A DNA stretch of 60,000 bases from Adiantum capillus-veneris. Lineage: Eukaryota > Streptophyta > Polypodiopsida > Polypodiales > Pteridaceae. Every line of letters starts with the position of its first letter. Within the stretch, counting starts at the first letter, position 1. The stretch lies in assembly GCA_014529385.2 (NCBI GenBank), contig CM043955.1, positions 150,553,640 to 150,613,639 of the forward strand. The letters run 5' to 3'. The translations under genes and the position numbers were made by a program. Shown piece by piece: positions 33,491 through 44,989 of this stretch. The notes below the pieces were generated by a model that was not told where the DNA came from, ran no database searches, and saw only the letters and a program-made list of their open reading frames with translations.

Positions 33491-33843
33491 ATGGCTGACA
33501 ACAACACAGATGTGTTCAAGATGTTTGCTGCTGTGGACAGATTAATTGGGGACAATTACCCTATGTGGGCTTACATGATGCAACATGTTCTTTTGTCAAA
33601 AGGCGTTTGGAATATTGTGCAGGGCATTGATGTACATCCTGGTTTTGAGGATGTATGCGATGTTGAGGATGTGGAAGGTCTTGCTACAAGGATTGCTGCT
33701 ATTAGAGTTGTTTTGCCTACGACAGAACAAGCACGTTGGGATGTAAAGGATGCGCAGGCTCATGCATTGATTGCGTTGTCTGTGAAGCTCACCATTACTC
33801 CTCACATTCGTTCAACAAAATCTGCGAAACAGGCTTGGGATAT
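33491..33843 (+). pseudogene. Copia A gag, 5' part
   Basis: Begins ATG at 33491 (MADNNTDVFKMF) and is open up to the GATAT duplication (SAKQAWDI). Equivalent to the N-terminal 110-120 residues of the Copia C gag. The continuation is at 44281. Confidence 0.9.
33839..33843. repeat. Target site duplication GATAT, left copy
   Basis: Identical to 44281-44285. Copia C shows the unbroken coding sequence at this point (WDI then LAG). Confidence 0.92.
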
Positions 33844-34195
33844 TGTAATGGAAATTGCCTATAAACTTTGGAAGTAGTGGAATTAGGAAATTAGGTAAAG
33901 CACTTTTAAGAGATTACTTAGCACTTTTAAGAGATTACTTTGTGAGCATAGCGGGTGAACTTAGTTGATGGTAGCAACATAAACATGGTACTTAGTTAAC
34001 TTTGGCATGAACAATACTTTTGCAAGAGAGAGAGAGTTCAGAGAACATGACAATAGTTGAGCACCTGATTCATATGTAGCCGGTCCCACCTCCAATAGGC
34101 ATTTGTATTATAGTTTCTCCCATCAAGAGAGACTTGGTACAATACAATCTTTGTGTTCCTTGTGACCTAGGTGATGCAATGAAGATGGACAGCCT

Positions 34196-35793
34196 TGTAA
34201 CATTTAATGGCCTAGAATCTTATGTGTAGCGGAAATTAGCATGAACATAGTGGGCATTTCATTAGAATAGATTCCTAATGAGAATTACAAGAGTGCTTGG
34301 GTGGAGAGAGCAACAAAAAGCATAACACCTAGTTAGATAGCATCGACAATACTTTCAAAAGAGAGAGCAATTAAGCTATTGACAACAGTTGAGGACCGGA
34401 TTTGCATGGAGCCGGTCCCCCCTCCAAAAGGCTTTGTATTATGGTTTCTCCCATCAAGAGAGACATTGTACAATACAATTCTTTGTGTTCCTTCAAGACT
34501 AGCTAGTGCAATGAAGATGGAAGCTTCATACACCAAGCAAAACACTTAATCAAACACAACTTGAATTATCCCCGTTCTCAGACCCAAGACCTCACACACC
34601 TTCGAAGATGGTGAGAGCTAGCAGGGTATGAGAGTAGATTGAGAGGAAAAAGAAGTATCTTACGAGAAAGATGTACATCTCCTCACATAATCACTCATAT
34701 TAGCATAGCTTAGCTTAGTAATTAGTTTGGTAGAGAAGATGAGCATGCATTGAAGCTTGGCTCTTGGTTGGATTTGCATCCACATGCCAAGAGAGTGTTG
34801 ATGTAGGCTTCTATCTCACAAGCTTGGAGTAGGTGATGAGCTCTCCATTAAAGCTTGGGAGGAGATAGAGTATTCTTCCTTCACACATGGTCAAGTGTGT
34901 GTGTGTGTGTGTGTGTCAATGCCAAGCAAAAATCAGCCCTCTCTCTCTCTTGGGCGAGCCCTAGCTGCTAATTAGGTCTGGCTTTTGCCTCATTGGACCT
35001 CCCCAGGTCAAGCCAATAGGAATTAAACAGCATAAGTGATAGCCTTTAGACATGTGTCCCCCTTTCCCCTTTTGTGAGAGCTTTAGATAATTAAATAATT
35101 AAACAAAACTCTCATTGGACCCCTTTGTCTCCTGGCCAATAGGAATCAGGCAAGCCATGAGGCTTCTGAATGCTCATTGGACCCTTTGGGAGACTACCCA
35201 ATAGTCTTCTAGGAGACTTATTTCTCATTGGTTTCTTTTATTAAATGTTTTTAAATTAATTAAACTACATTTACTCTAGCTTAATTCTCATTGGTCCACT
35301 TCAAGGGTCTTCCAATAGGAACTGGGCACACCTTGTGGGCATCTGGCCTAGGGAGCTGACATGTGTCCCTCATTCCCTTTGTGTAAAGGGAGCCTGTGTG
35401 TGTGTGTGTGTGTGGCTTTCTCTCTCATCCCCTAGCTTTGGGGCTCGCCCCCTCCCATGTAGGGATGTGCAAAGACTTTTAGGGAACACACAAAGCATCC
35501 AATTTTCCCTAGGTTTGACCTTTGGACTCAACCTTTGAATTTTGGAACCTTAGCATTTTGGAAGTCTTAATGGGCTGAACCTTAGGGTCTTTTTGGCCCA
35601 TTGTTTCACATGGCTCTTTTGCAGATGGCCCCCCCTTTGGATCCCTATTTTCCCTCCTTTGGATCCCTACTGTGGCCGGTCTGCTAGCTTAACCAATATT
35701 CTAGCTTTTTCTCCCTTGGCACTTGCCCACATTAAATGATCAGTTTAATATGAGAAAATCATTTAGGAGAATTAGATATTGATTATTATGACA
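34196..35793 (-). repeat. G2 3' LTR (1598 bp)
   Basis: TGTAACA...TGACA on the plus strand. It contains five CATTGG segments, four of them paired with a downstream CCAAT (34991-35320), TG runs at 34896-34916 and 35396-35414, and a near-palindrome ATTAAATGATCAGTTTAAT close to 35735. Confidence 0.95.
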
Positions 35794-36155
35794 TTACCTC
35801 TCTCTTGAAATCATAGTCGTCCTCGACTATGGTGTAGAGAAGATAAAGCATATGCATAAGTCCTTTTCTTTAGTGGGTAGAGGATCCCTATGTTACCCTA
35901 CGACATCATTCCATAATGGATGACTAGTCCATTTGGCGCTTGAGAGCCTGAGGCTGCCGCAAGCATGTCTGCACATTAGTCCTATCAATCTTCCATAGTA
36001 GAGTGACAAGCTCTACTTGGTGTTCGGGAGACGTCGTCTCCGCAAACTTGATCTAAGCATGCATACTACTTCATTTTTGTGCACAAATAAAGAAAAAGAG
36101 AGTCTTATAAGACAAAATTTTTTTGTTCATTTTTAACATTTTGTACATTTGCTTA

Positions 36156-36521
36156 CTATTGGGAAGCATTGTAAACATTGACAAGGTTTAGGTTATCCTT
36201 TAATTGTATGCCTTGCATCCATCTAGCATCTTCAAAAGGATAATTCTTAAACTTAATAAGATATCGTCGGATAGTCTTACCGCCTCTTAATACCTTGTCT
36301 TCATGTCGGAGAATGGACTCGGGCTGCAGCACCTCCTCGTGGTCCTCGATCTCCGGTGGGTCTTCAATAGTTGGTTCTTGAGGTGGCTCTCCTTTGTAAG
36401 GCTTTAAGAGGCTCACATGAAAAGCATTGTGTATGAGCCAATGATTGGGCAACTTAAGTTGATAGGCCATCTCATTGATTGGCCTAAGAATCTGGAAGGG
36501 ACCATAGTACCTTTTTGCTAG
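36156..36521 (-). CDS. G2 chromodomain end of the polyprotein
   Basis: Contains the integrase tail (LPNHWLIHNAFHVSLLKPYK) and a chromodomain, PESILRHEDKVLRGG then YLIKFKNYPFEDARWM. Chromodomains of such elements steer integration by binding modified histone tails. The reading upstream (KNYAKLAKRYYGPFQI) continues the integrase sequence in a different frame from the main pol ORF, so a one-base shift near 36530-36545 separates them. The frame ends at 36156. Confidence 0.88.
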   Translation of the reverse strand, partial: LAKRYYGPFQILRPINEMAYQLKLPNHWLIHNAFHVSLLKPYKGEPPQEPTIEDPPEIEDHEEVLQPESILRHEDKVLRGGKTIRRYLIKFKNYPFEDARWMQGIQLKDNLNLVNVYNASQ

Positions 36522-36522
36522 T

Positions 36523-39500
36523 TTAGCATAGTTTTTGGTGGCCCGTAGGATTCTTGCCCGTCGTGTGCCTTAATCGAGCCTTGGGAAACTTTAACAAGAC
36601 CCAATCGTTTTCTTTAAAGGCTTGGGCTCTTCTGTGCTTGTCAGCAGCAGCCTTTTGCCTTTGCTGTGAGATAGAGATAGCATCCTTAATCTTTTGGAAA
36701 GATTCTTGTAGGTCTCGGCTATACTCATCTGTAGCGAAGATCTTCCCATGTACCTTAAGTAGCAAGGGACTTTTTGATCTTCCCTCAATTACCTCGAAAG
36801 GTGCTTTTCCTGTGGAAGTATGTACAGTGTTATTGTAAGCATACTCTACTAAGGGTAAGTACTTCTCCCATTGGGATCTTTGATCTACTTCCGTTACATA
36901 GGCTTTTAGTAGATCAAGAATGGTTAGGTTAGCTATTTCACTTTGGCCATCAGTTTGTGGATGATAGGCCGAAGAGAAGTTTAGCCTTGTTCCTAAATTC
37001 TCAAAGAGACCCTTCCAGAAATTACTGGTCATTCTAGGATCTCTATTCGACACTATGAACATTGGCAAGCCATGATACTTGAAAATTTGTGAAATGAAGA
37101 GGGTTGCCATTTGATGGGCTTTGATAGTCTTTTTGACAGGTATAAAATGAGCTTGTTTACTGAACCTGTCTACTATCGTCCATATTCCCGTATTCCCATG
37201 GATAGACTTAGGCAATCCAAAGATAAAATACATGGATATGCTCTCCCACGGTGAATTAGGGATTGGCAAGGGTTGAAGCAATCCAACTTGCTTCCCTCTA
37301 TCAAATTTTGTCTTTTGACATACCACACATTTGGAAACATACTCGTGTATGTTCACTTTCATGGTAGGCCAATAGAAATATGTTTCAATTCCCTTTAGGG
37401 TAGACTCAATCCCTCTATGTCCCGCATATGGGGGAGCATGAGATTCATACATTACTTTCTCACGTAGTGAGTTAGTAACGCATAGTCTATTGCCATAGAG
37501 AAGATAACCATCTTGTAAAGTAAATGGTTCTTCTTTCTTCCCTAATGCAAGGGCTGAAATCACATCTCTAAAATCGGGATCAATAGCATACTCATCTATC
37601 ATTGAAGATAGATCATTGTGAGTTGCTATGGAAACCGCATTCACTCTCGGTCGTCTTGAGAGTGCATCGGCTACTTGATTATGCTTGCCAGCAATGTGAG
37701 CAATATGAAAATGAAATTGCGAAAGGAAATTTGCCCACCTCATTTGTTTGTCGGAAAGCTTGGTCTGCGTCATGAAGTACTTAAGACTTTGGTGATCCGT
37801 TCGCAGAATGAAAGGAGTCCCCAATAAATAGTGCTTCCATGAGTCTAAGGCATGTAGAACTGCAAGGAGTTCTTTTTCGTATATGCCTAGAGCTTGCTCA
37901 ACAGGGTCGAGCCTTCGACTCTCATAGCCTATGGCGTGCCCTTCTTGGAGCAGAACAGCCCCAAGGCAATCACCACAAGCATCACATTGGACCTCAAATG
38001 GTTTTGAGAGATCCGGTAGTGTAAGCACAGGTTGAGAGATAAGCTTTTCTTTAAGCTTTTCGAAAGCATTGTTCTCTTTAGCAGACCACGTATACCTAAC
38101 ATTTTTCTTTGTTAGGTCATGTAATGGTCCCGCAATTTGTGAGAACTTTTCTATGAAGCGTCTATAGTATGCACACATACCTATAAAGCTTCTTAGTTCA
38201 TGAAGATTCCTTGGTTTAGGCCATCCTTTTATTACCTCTAACTTGGATGGATCCATTTGGATTCCATCTTGAGAGATAATGTGACCTAAATATTGAATCT
38301 CTTGCAAGAAAAATTCACTTTTCTTTCGATTAACATAAAGTTTATTCTCTCTTAAAACTTGAAATATTACCTGGAGGTGTTGCTTGTGTTCCTCCAATGA
38401 ATTAGAGTAGATGATAATATCATCAAAGAACACTCCAGTGAAGGTTCGATGAGGCCTGAACAGCTTCTCCATCAAGCGGTTGAATGTGGCTGGTGCATTG
38501 GTCAAGCCAAAAGGCATGACAATGTATTCGTAAAGACCAAATGTAGTACGAAATGCGGTCTTTACAATGTCTTGATCAACTATCCTTATTTGATGATAGC
38601 CACTTTTTAGGTCAATCCTACTGAAGTAGGTCGATCCTTGTAGCTTATCAAATAGGTCTTCTACCCGTGGAACGGGAAACCTATTCTTGATAGTGATCCT
38701 ATTTAGTGCTCTATAGTCGACACACATACGATATGTGCCGTCTTTCTTTTGCACTAATAGCACAGGTGAGCAAAATGGAGATGAGCTAGGCCTAACCATA
38801 CCCTTCTCAACTAACTCATGCACTTGCCGCATAATCTCCTCTTGTTGAGCTTGAGAAACTCTATAAGGAGGTTTGTTAGGCGGTGAACTTCCTGGAAGAA
38901 GTTCAATTGCATGGTCGTCATTACCTCGTTTAGGAGGTAGCTCACAAGGGATGTCGTCAATAAAGACATCTTGAAACCCCTTGAGAAAATTGGATAACTC
39001 TAATTCCTTTTGGTTGCTTTTATTTTCTTTTGCTAAAGCATTAGGTTCATTTTGAGAATCTTTAACAAAAATCATGTACACGGAAATAGAGCTCTTTATT
39101 GACTTGTTGAAAGCTGGTGTATGTACAATGGGGATGGTGTTACCCATCTCCTTAGCATCTATATACATGTCCTTTTCCCTGAACTTAAAGGAGATTCTCC
39201 TTTCAGGAAATTTAACATCGGCAGCCAGGCGGTCAAACCATGGTGCCCCTAGGATTACATCCTCATGCTTGAGAGGAGAGATAAAGAAGTCCTCTTTGTC
39301 CACATAGCCTTGGACATGAAGCCTCAATTTCCCGATTAAGGGAGTGACTGAAGCTTCTTGCCCCTTGAAGGCACTGTCTGCGGGTAGGATATCTCCCATC
39401 TCGTAGGATTGTATGCCTAGCTTGGTGGCTAACTCCATAGATATGAAATTGTGAGTAGAACCAGGGTCAAAGAGAATAAAAGCATCATGTTCTCTTACCT

Positions 39501-40360
39501 TTCCCCAAGCATGGCATAGAGGAGATCCTTTGTGGTGAGTTTGGTGAATCTCCTCCTCTTGGATTTCAACCAAAGAAGCTCTAGGAGGATCTTGGCGGTT
39601 GTTCTTTTGGGGACAAGCGCGGTACGCATGCCCTTGTTCGCCGCACTTGAAACACCGGTTATCTTTACGATAACGCTCAAGCTCTTCAGGAGAGAGTTTA
39701 TTCTTTCCTTTGTAAACTCCCTTCTCTTTAGCTTTGTTGGAAGTGCCCTTAGGAGACTTTTGGACATTGTCCTTCCCCTTAGGCTCATTGGAACCCTTGT
39801 TTTCCGGGGGCTTATTATTTCTTTTACCCCCCGTTTGGAAATTGATTCGCGAGGCCACCATAGTATGGTGTATTACCGCCGATATGGTACGTGGCCTTTG
39901 GGAGTTGACATACTCCGCCATTTCTTCGGTTAAGCCCGCACAAAATTGTTGCTTTTGCTCTCCAAAATCCAACTTTTTGAAGACAGTGGCTTTGAGTTGT
40001 AGGTCCCAAAACTTGTCTACATATTTGTGGATGGATTCATTGGGAGAGAGCTTTAAGCTTCGCCATTCGGTGAGTACTTTGTCTTTGGCATCGGTGGCCA
40101 AAAACTGCTTCATAATGGAAGCTCTTAAAGCCTTCCATGTTCGTGGAGCTTCACCGTTGGCTCGTAGGCTAGACCACCATTGTCTGGCGGACTTTTGAAA
40201 GTGCATAGCTACATGGCGTAGCTTAGAGGACTCCGTGAAGCCCTCATCTCCAAACGCCGCATCGAATTGCTGGATAAAGGCCAAAACTTTGTCTGTAGCA
40301 CCGAAGGTGCCATCATAGGTAAGGAAAGAGATGCTCTTCCCTCCCTCTTTGAATTTCTTC
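36523..40360 (-). CDS. G2 gag core, protease, RT, RNase H and integrase
   Basis: One uninterrupted frame of about 1,280 codons (upstream limit approximate). Gag core: FTESSKLRHVAMHFQKSARQ. Knuckle: CFKCGEQGHAYRAC (about 39630-39670). Protease: [53 protein letters not shown] and [16 protein letters not shown], with active site VFFDDIIIYS (FFDD). RNase H: FEVQCDACGDCLGAVL and YESRRLDPVEQALGIYEKEL. Integrase: zinc finger H-H-CVVCQKTK, first-Asp region MYFIFGLPKS (the Asp itself is unclear because relatives read MDFI), then YHPQTDGQSE with Glu present. The sequence MYFIFG suggests loss of the first catalytic Asp. Confidence 0.93.
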
Positions 40361-40639
40361 AGCTTGGACGACCTCTTCCATGCGGCATAGGATTTCCTAT
40401 GGCCTCTTCTTTTTGATGGTTCAAAAGTTGCACCATCACTTTCTTCAGAAGGTGAAGAATTTGAAGAAGGTGGAGAAGAGGGTGACCTCTTTCTCGCCTT
40501 TTTCTTGTCTTGATCTTTGTCGTCTTCACCATAGCTTTCATAAGAGGAAGAGGATGAAGAAGATGGAGAAGAGGGTGTCCTCTTTCTCGCCTTTTTCTTC
40601 TCTTGCTTTTTATCATCCCTCTTTGAATTATGGTGTGGA

Positions 40640-41099
40640 GAAGATGTGATGGTCTTCTCCGCTTTGGTGGTGATGGAGAGCGTTTAGCCCGCCGTCTTCG
40701 TGGAGCCATCTCCGCCGAGGTGGCGGGAGACTCGCTTCTTTCTCGTTCCTTCGGTGGAGGCTCTTGAGTTCTCCTTTGGGAAGGAGATGCATCATCAAGA
40801 AGTAAGTTCTTGAGCCCTTCATATGGATTCTCTTCTTCTTCCCGAATCGGAGAGAGACCTCTTTTGGTAGTCTCACAAGGAGGCTTCCTAGGTGTTCTCT
40901 CGTCATGGTGATGAGCTTGGAGAATCCCGTGAGCACGGAGCTGCCGTTGCACTTCACTTTGGAGAGATGGATTGCCCATGGCTTGTTGAAGCCTAGAAAC
41001 AAGATAGTTAACAAGCATTGAAGCATCATTAGTAGCTTGCTCATGAGCAAAATCAAAGTTATCAACATTAATTTCACTCTCTTTACTATTGTCAGCCAT
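40640..41099 (-). CDS. G2 gag N-terminal part
   Basis: Starts at ATG 41099 (MADNSKESEINVDNFDFAHE) and runs through an Arg/Ser/Pro-rich region (MAPRRRRAKRSPSPPKRRRP). Comparison with G3 shows that the homologous reading changes frame near 40640-40650 and joins the main ORF. The open stretch down to 40359 in the original frame is out of frame and low-complexity. A single-base change would restore continuity, so this could also be an assembly error. Confidence 0.8.
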
Positions 41100-41503
41100 T
41101 CTAACAACTTTTAGGTGTAAACTTTTTAGGTGTACTTTGGCACTTCAAGCCCTAGTTGCTACTCCTCTTTACCCCTTTAGAAAAAGCACTCAAGCTACTG
41201 TACCCGCGGCTCGAATACCATTAATTGCAAGGAATAGAAGAGAGGGTCTTTCGACACCAAAACAGCACCGGCTCCTGTCAAGCTTCTAATAGCTCAATAG
41301 TGGTTAAGCCGTAGGCAAGCCCCGTAGGACTCCACTATTAAGACCATAGCTCTCGACGGTGATGCCCCGTTAACTGCACAAAGGCAGGCGCACTGCAAGG
41401 CTGAAAAATCCCTATTCTACTTACTCACAGGCAATTAATAATACCAACCATTTGTAGCTAGCTTGAGGACCTCCCTTCTTGAGCAAGAAAAGAGAAACCT
41501 TGA

Positions 41504-41515
41504 GCTCTGATACCA
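41504..41515 (-). other. G2 primer binding site
   Basis: Minus strand TGGTATCAGAGC, a perfect complement of the initiator Met-tRNA 3' end, one base from the 5' LTR. Confidence 0.95.
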
Positions 41516-41516
41516 A

Positions 41517-43110
41517 TGTAACATTTAATGGCCTAAAATCTTATGTGTAGCGGAAATTAGCATGAACATAGTGGGCATTTCATTAGAATAGATTCCTAAT
41601 GAGAATTACAAGAGTGCTTGGGTGGAGAGAGCAACAAAAAGCATAACACCTAGTTAGATAGCATCGACAATACTTTCAAAAGAGAGAGCAATTAAGCTAT
41701 TGACAACAGTTGAGGACCGGATTTGCATGGAGCCGGTCCCCCCTCCAAAAGGCTTTGTATTATGGTTTCTCCCATCAAGAGAGACATTGTACAATACAAT
41801 TCTTTGTGTTCCTTCAAGACTAGCTAGTGCAATGAAGATGGAAGCTTCATACACCAAGCAAAACACTTAATCAAACACAACTTGAATTATCCCCGTTCTC
41901 AGACCCAAGACCTCACACACCTTCGAAGATGGTGAGAGCTAGCAGGGTATGAGAGTAGATTGAGAGGAAAAAGAAGTATCTTACGAGAAAGATGTACATC
42001 TCCTCACATAATCACTCATATTAGCATAGCTTAGCTTAGTAATTAGTTTGGTAGAGAAGATGAGCATGCATTGAAGCTTGGCTCTTGGTTGGATTTGCAT
42101 CCACATGCCAAGAGAGTGTTGATGTAGGCTTCTATCTCACAAGCTTGGAGTAGGTGATGAGCTCTCCATTAAAGCTTGGGAGGAGATAGAGTATTCTTCC
42201 TTCACACATGGTCAAGTGTGTGTGTGTGTGTGTGTGTCAATGCCAAGCAAAAATCAGCCCTCTCTCTCTCTTGGGCGAGCCCTAGTTGCTAATTAGGTCT
42301 GGCTTTTGCCTCATTGGACCTCCCCAGGTCAAGCCAATAGGAATTAAACAGCATAAGTGATAGCCTTTAGACATGTGTCCCCCTTTCCCCTTTTGTGAGA
42401 GCTTTAGATAATTAAATAATTAAACAAAACTCTCATTGGACCCCTTTGTCTCCTGGCCAATAGGAATCAGGCAAGCCATGAGGCTTCTGAATGCTCATTG
42501 GACCCTTTGGGAGACTACCCAATAGTCTTCTAGGAGACTTATTTCTCATTGGTTTCTTTTATTAAATGTTTTTAAATTAATTAAACTACATTTACTCTAG
42601 CTTAATTCTCATTGGTCCACTTCAAGGGTCTTCCAATAGGAACTGGGCACACCTTGTGGGCATCTGGCCTAGGGAGCTGACATGTGTCCCTCATTCCCTT
42701 TGTGTAAAGGGAGCCTGTGTGTGTGTGTGTGGCTTTCTCTCTCATCCCCTAGCTTTGGGGCTCGCCCCCTCCCATGTAGGGATGTGCAAAGACTTTTAGG
42801 GAACACACAAAGCATCCAATTTTCCCTAGGTTTGACCTTTGGACTCAACCTTTGAATTTTGGAACCTTAGCATTTTGGAAGTCTTAATGGGCTGAACCTT
42901 AGGGTCTTTTTGGCCCATTGTTTCACATGGCTCTTTTGTAGATGGCCCCCCCTTTGGATCCCTATTTTCCCTCCTTTGGATCCCTACTGTGGCCGGTCTG
43001 CTAGCTTAACCAATATTCTAGCTTTTTCTCCCTTGGCACTTGCCCACATTAAATGATCAGTTTAATATGAGAAAATCATTTAGGAGAATTAGATATTGAT
43101 TATTATGACA
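41517..43110 (-). repeat. G2 5' LTR (1594 bp)
   Basis: Nearly identical to 34196-35793 throughout. The region between it and the gag start (41100-41503) is leader without coding. Confidence 0.95.
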
Positions 43111-44280
43111 GCCTCATGCATCACAAACATAGCATAAACTTGAAGAAAGCATTAACTATCCCAAGCCTCAGTCCCAAGGCCTCAAACACCTTTGAAGGTG
43201 GAGAGAGCTAGCGGGGAATGAGGATAGAGAAGAGGAAGAAGAAACATTCCATAGGAGAAAGCAGTAGTTCCTCACTTATCATTACTCTTCTTGTTAGCAT
43301 ACATAATAGCATAGTAATGGAGATGGAGAAGATGGCAAGCTTAAGCATTGAAGCATGGCTCTTGGTTGGATTTGCATTCCATAGCCAAGAGTGTTGGTGT
43401 AGGCTTTCTCTCTCACAAGCTTGAATAAGGAGGTGGTGTTCCTCAACTTTCACCAAGAGAGAATGGTGTCCCAAATGAGTGTGTGTGATGGTGTATATCC
43501 CCCTAGCACCCCCCCTCCTTGCTTTGGGTGACTGGAGACTTTTCCACATGCTGCAAGCTCATTGGACCCCTCTCCCCCTGGCCAATCACATGTAGCATGC
43601 AGTCAAGTAGATGGGTAGTCTTTTGACAAGTGTCCTCCTTACCCCTTAGAGAGAGAGAGAGCTTGAAAATATCTAGATATTTCTTAGATGGAAGTAGAAG
43701 CTCATTGGACCCCTCTTTAGCCCAACCAATAGCATTCAAGCACACCATGTGGTTAAGCTTAATGAGAGTCGGACATGTGTCCCATGTGCTCTTTTAGAAT
43801 TCCCCTAACTTTGAGATTTTTATGCATAGGAAGTTTTTCAAGTAACTAGTAGGTTCTCTTTTTGACTCAAGCATCTTACCCCCCATGCATAGGAAGCTTC
43901 TCAAGCAACTTCCTCATTAAATGTGACAAGTACCTCAAGTACCTTAGTCATCAAGCATGACAAGCACCTTAGGTGGAGTTCCCACCTCAAACACATCCCT
44001 AGCTTGCCTAAGTTTAGGTTGGTTTCCCACCTCAAGCACAGCCCTAGCTTGCCTAAGTTTAGGTCGGGTTCCCACCTCAAGCACAACCCTAGCTTGCTTA
44101 AGGTCAAAAGGACTTTTAACAAACCATTAGAGGTCTTTAATGAAGCTAACCCTAAGGTCTTTTAAGATTCATTAGTTAACCTTGCTCTTTGACAGACCAT
44201 CTCTCATTTGGGCCCCTTTACCATTGGCCTTGTGATGAGAAAATCATTTGGGTTGGTTAGATATTAGATATTTAATGACA

Positions 44281-44285
44281 GATAT
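44281..44285. repeat. Target site duplication GATAT, right copy
   Basis: Pairs with 33839-33843 around the solo LTR. Confidence 0.92.
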
Positions 44286-44936
44286 TTTGGCTGGTCTTTA
44301 TGCAAGCCGCAGTGAGGCAAAAATTGCATTGCTGCATAAAGAGCTGGAGTCGAAGATTATGCATGAGGAACATGATATGGAAACTTTCCTTGCTAGTGTC
44401 AAGAATATCAATGAGCAACTTATTTCTGTAGGTGAAGTCATTTCAGACAGTTCCCTTGTGCAGACTGTTCTTGATGCCTTACCAGATTCTTACCAGACTT
44501 TTGCTAGTACTTGGGGACTTATGACCTAAGGAAATCCTGAAGTTGTCAAGTTTCATGCATTGTGCACATTGCTGATGCAAGAGTCACTTTCCAAAAAAAC
44601 AGGACTAGACAGTGTGCAATTGAACATGCTTTTATTGCTTCTCAAAGAAAGGGTGGTAGCAGCAATGCAACCACTTATTATGGTTCTTCTGAGAGTGGAA
44701 AATCACCTGTTCCTAATGCTTCTGCTGGTAGCAATTCGTCTGGAAATTCTGGTGATAAGGGCAAAAAGAAGATGCGTTGCCATTATTGTAGAGCTAATGA
44801 TCACTTGATCAAGCACTGTCCTAAGTTGAAGGCCAAAGAGGCTAAGAAGAAAGAGGGTGGTTCCACTGCAAATGCTCGTTCCACTACAAATGTAACCATT
44901 GTTGAGTCTTCTGTGAAAGGAAACTGGGGATGCTGA
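44281..44936 (+). pseudogene. Copia A gag, 3' part with zinc knuckle
   Basis: Resumes with LAGLYASRSEAKIALLHKEL and runs to WGLMT, where TAA (44527) replaces the Gln codon of Copia C. Downstream a frameshift near 44600 precedes the knuckle CHYCRANDHLIKHC (about 44775-44820). Another shift near 44925 leads to the protease. Confidence 0.88.
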
Positions 44937-44989
44937 TGTTGATGCAGAATGGGCTTTTAGTGCAGAGTGCACTTACAATCCTGTTGTCC

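Larger units (their letters stand above)
34196..43110 (-). mobile_element. G2: full-length Ty3/Gypsy chromovirus, recently inserted
   Basis: 8.9 kb with LTRs 34196-35793 and 41517-43110, primer site 41504-41515, gag-pro-RT-RH-integrase-chromodomain on the minus strand and a purine tract at 35794-35806 (AAGAGAGAGGTAA on the minus strand). The LTRs differ by three transitions (near 34214, 34965 and 35622) plus 4 bp in one TG run. The flanking duplication is GCCT (34192-34195 and 43111-43114), perhaps 5 bp with one shared base. Two frame breaks are seen in the coding region. Confidence 0.95.
33844..44280. mobile_element. Chromovirus solo LTR (about 1.52 kb) interrupted by G2
   Basis: Left part 33844-34195 starts TGTAATGG; right part 43111-44280 ends AATGACA. 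Together they match the G3 LTR. It is flanked by GATAT at 33839-33843 and 44281-44285 and has no internal region of its own, so it is a solo LTR left by recombination between LTRs. G2 has inserted into it. Confidence 0.9.
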
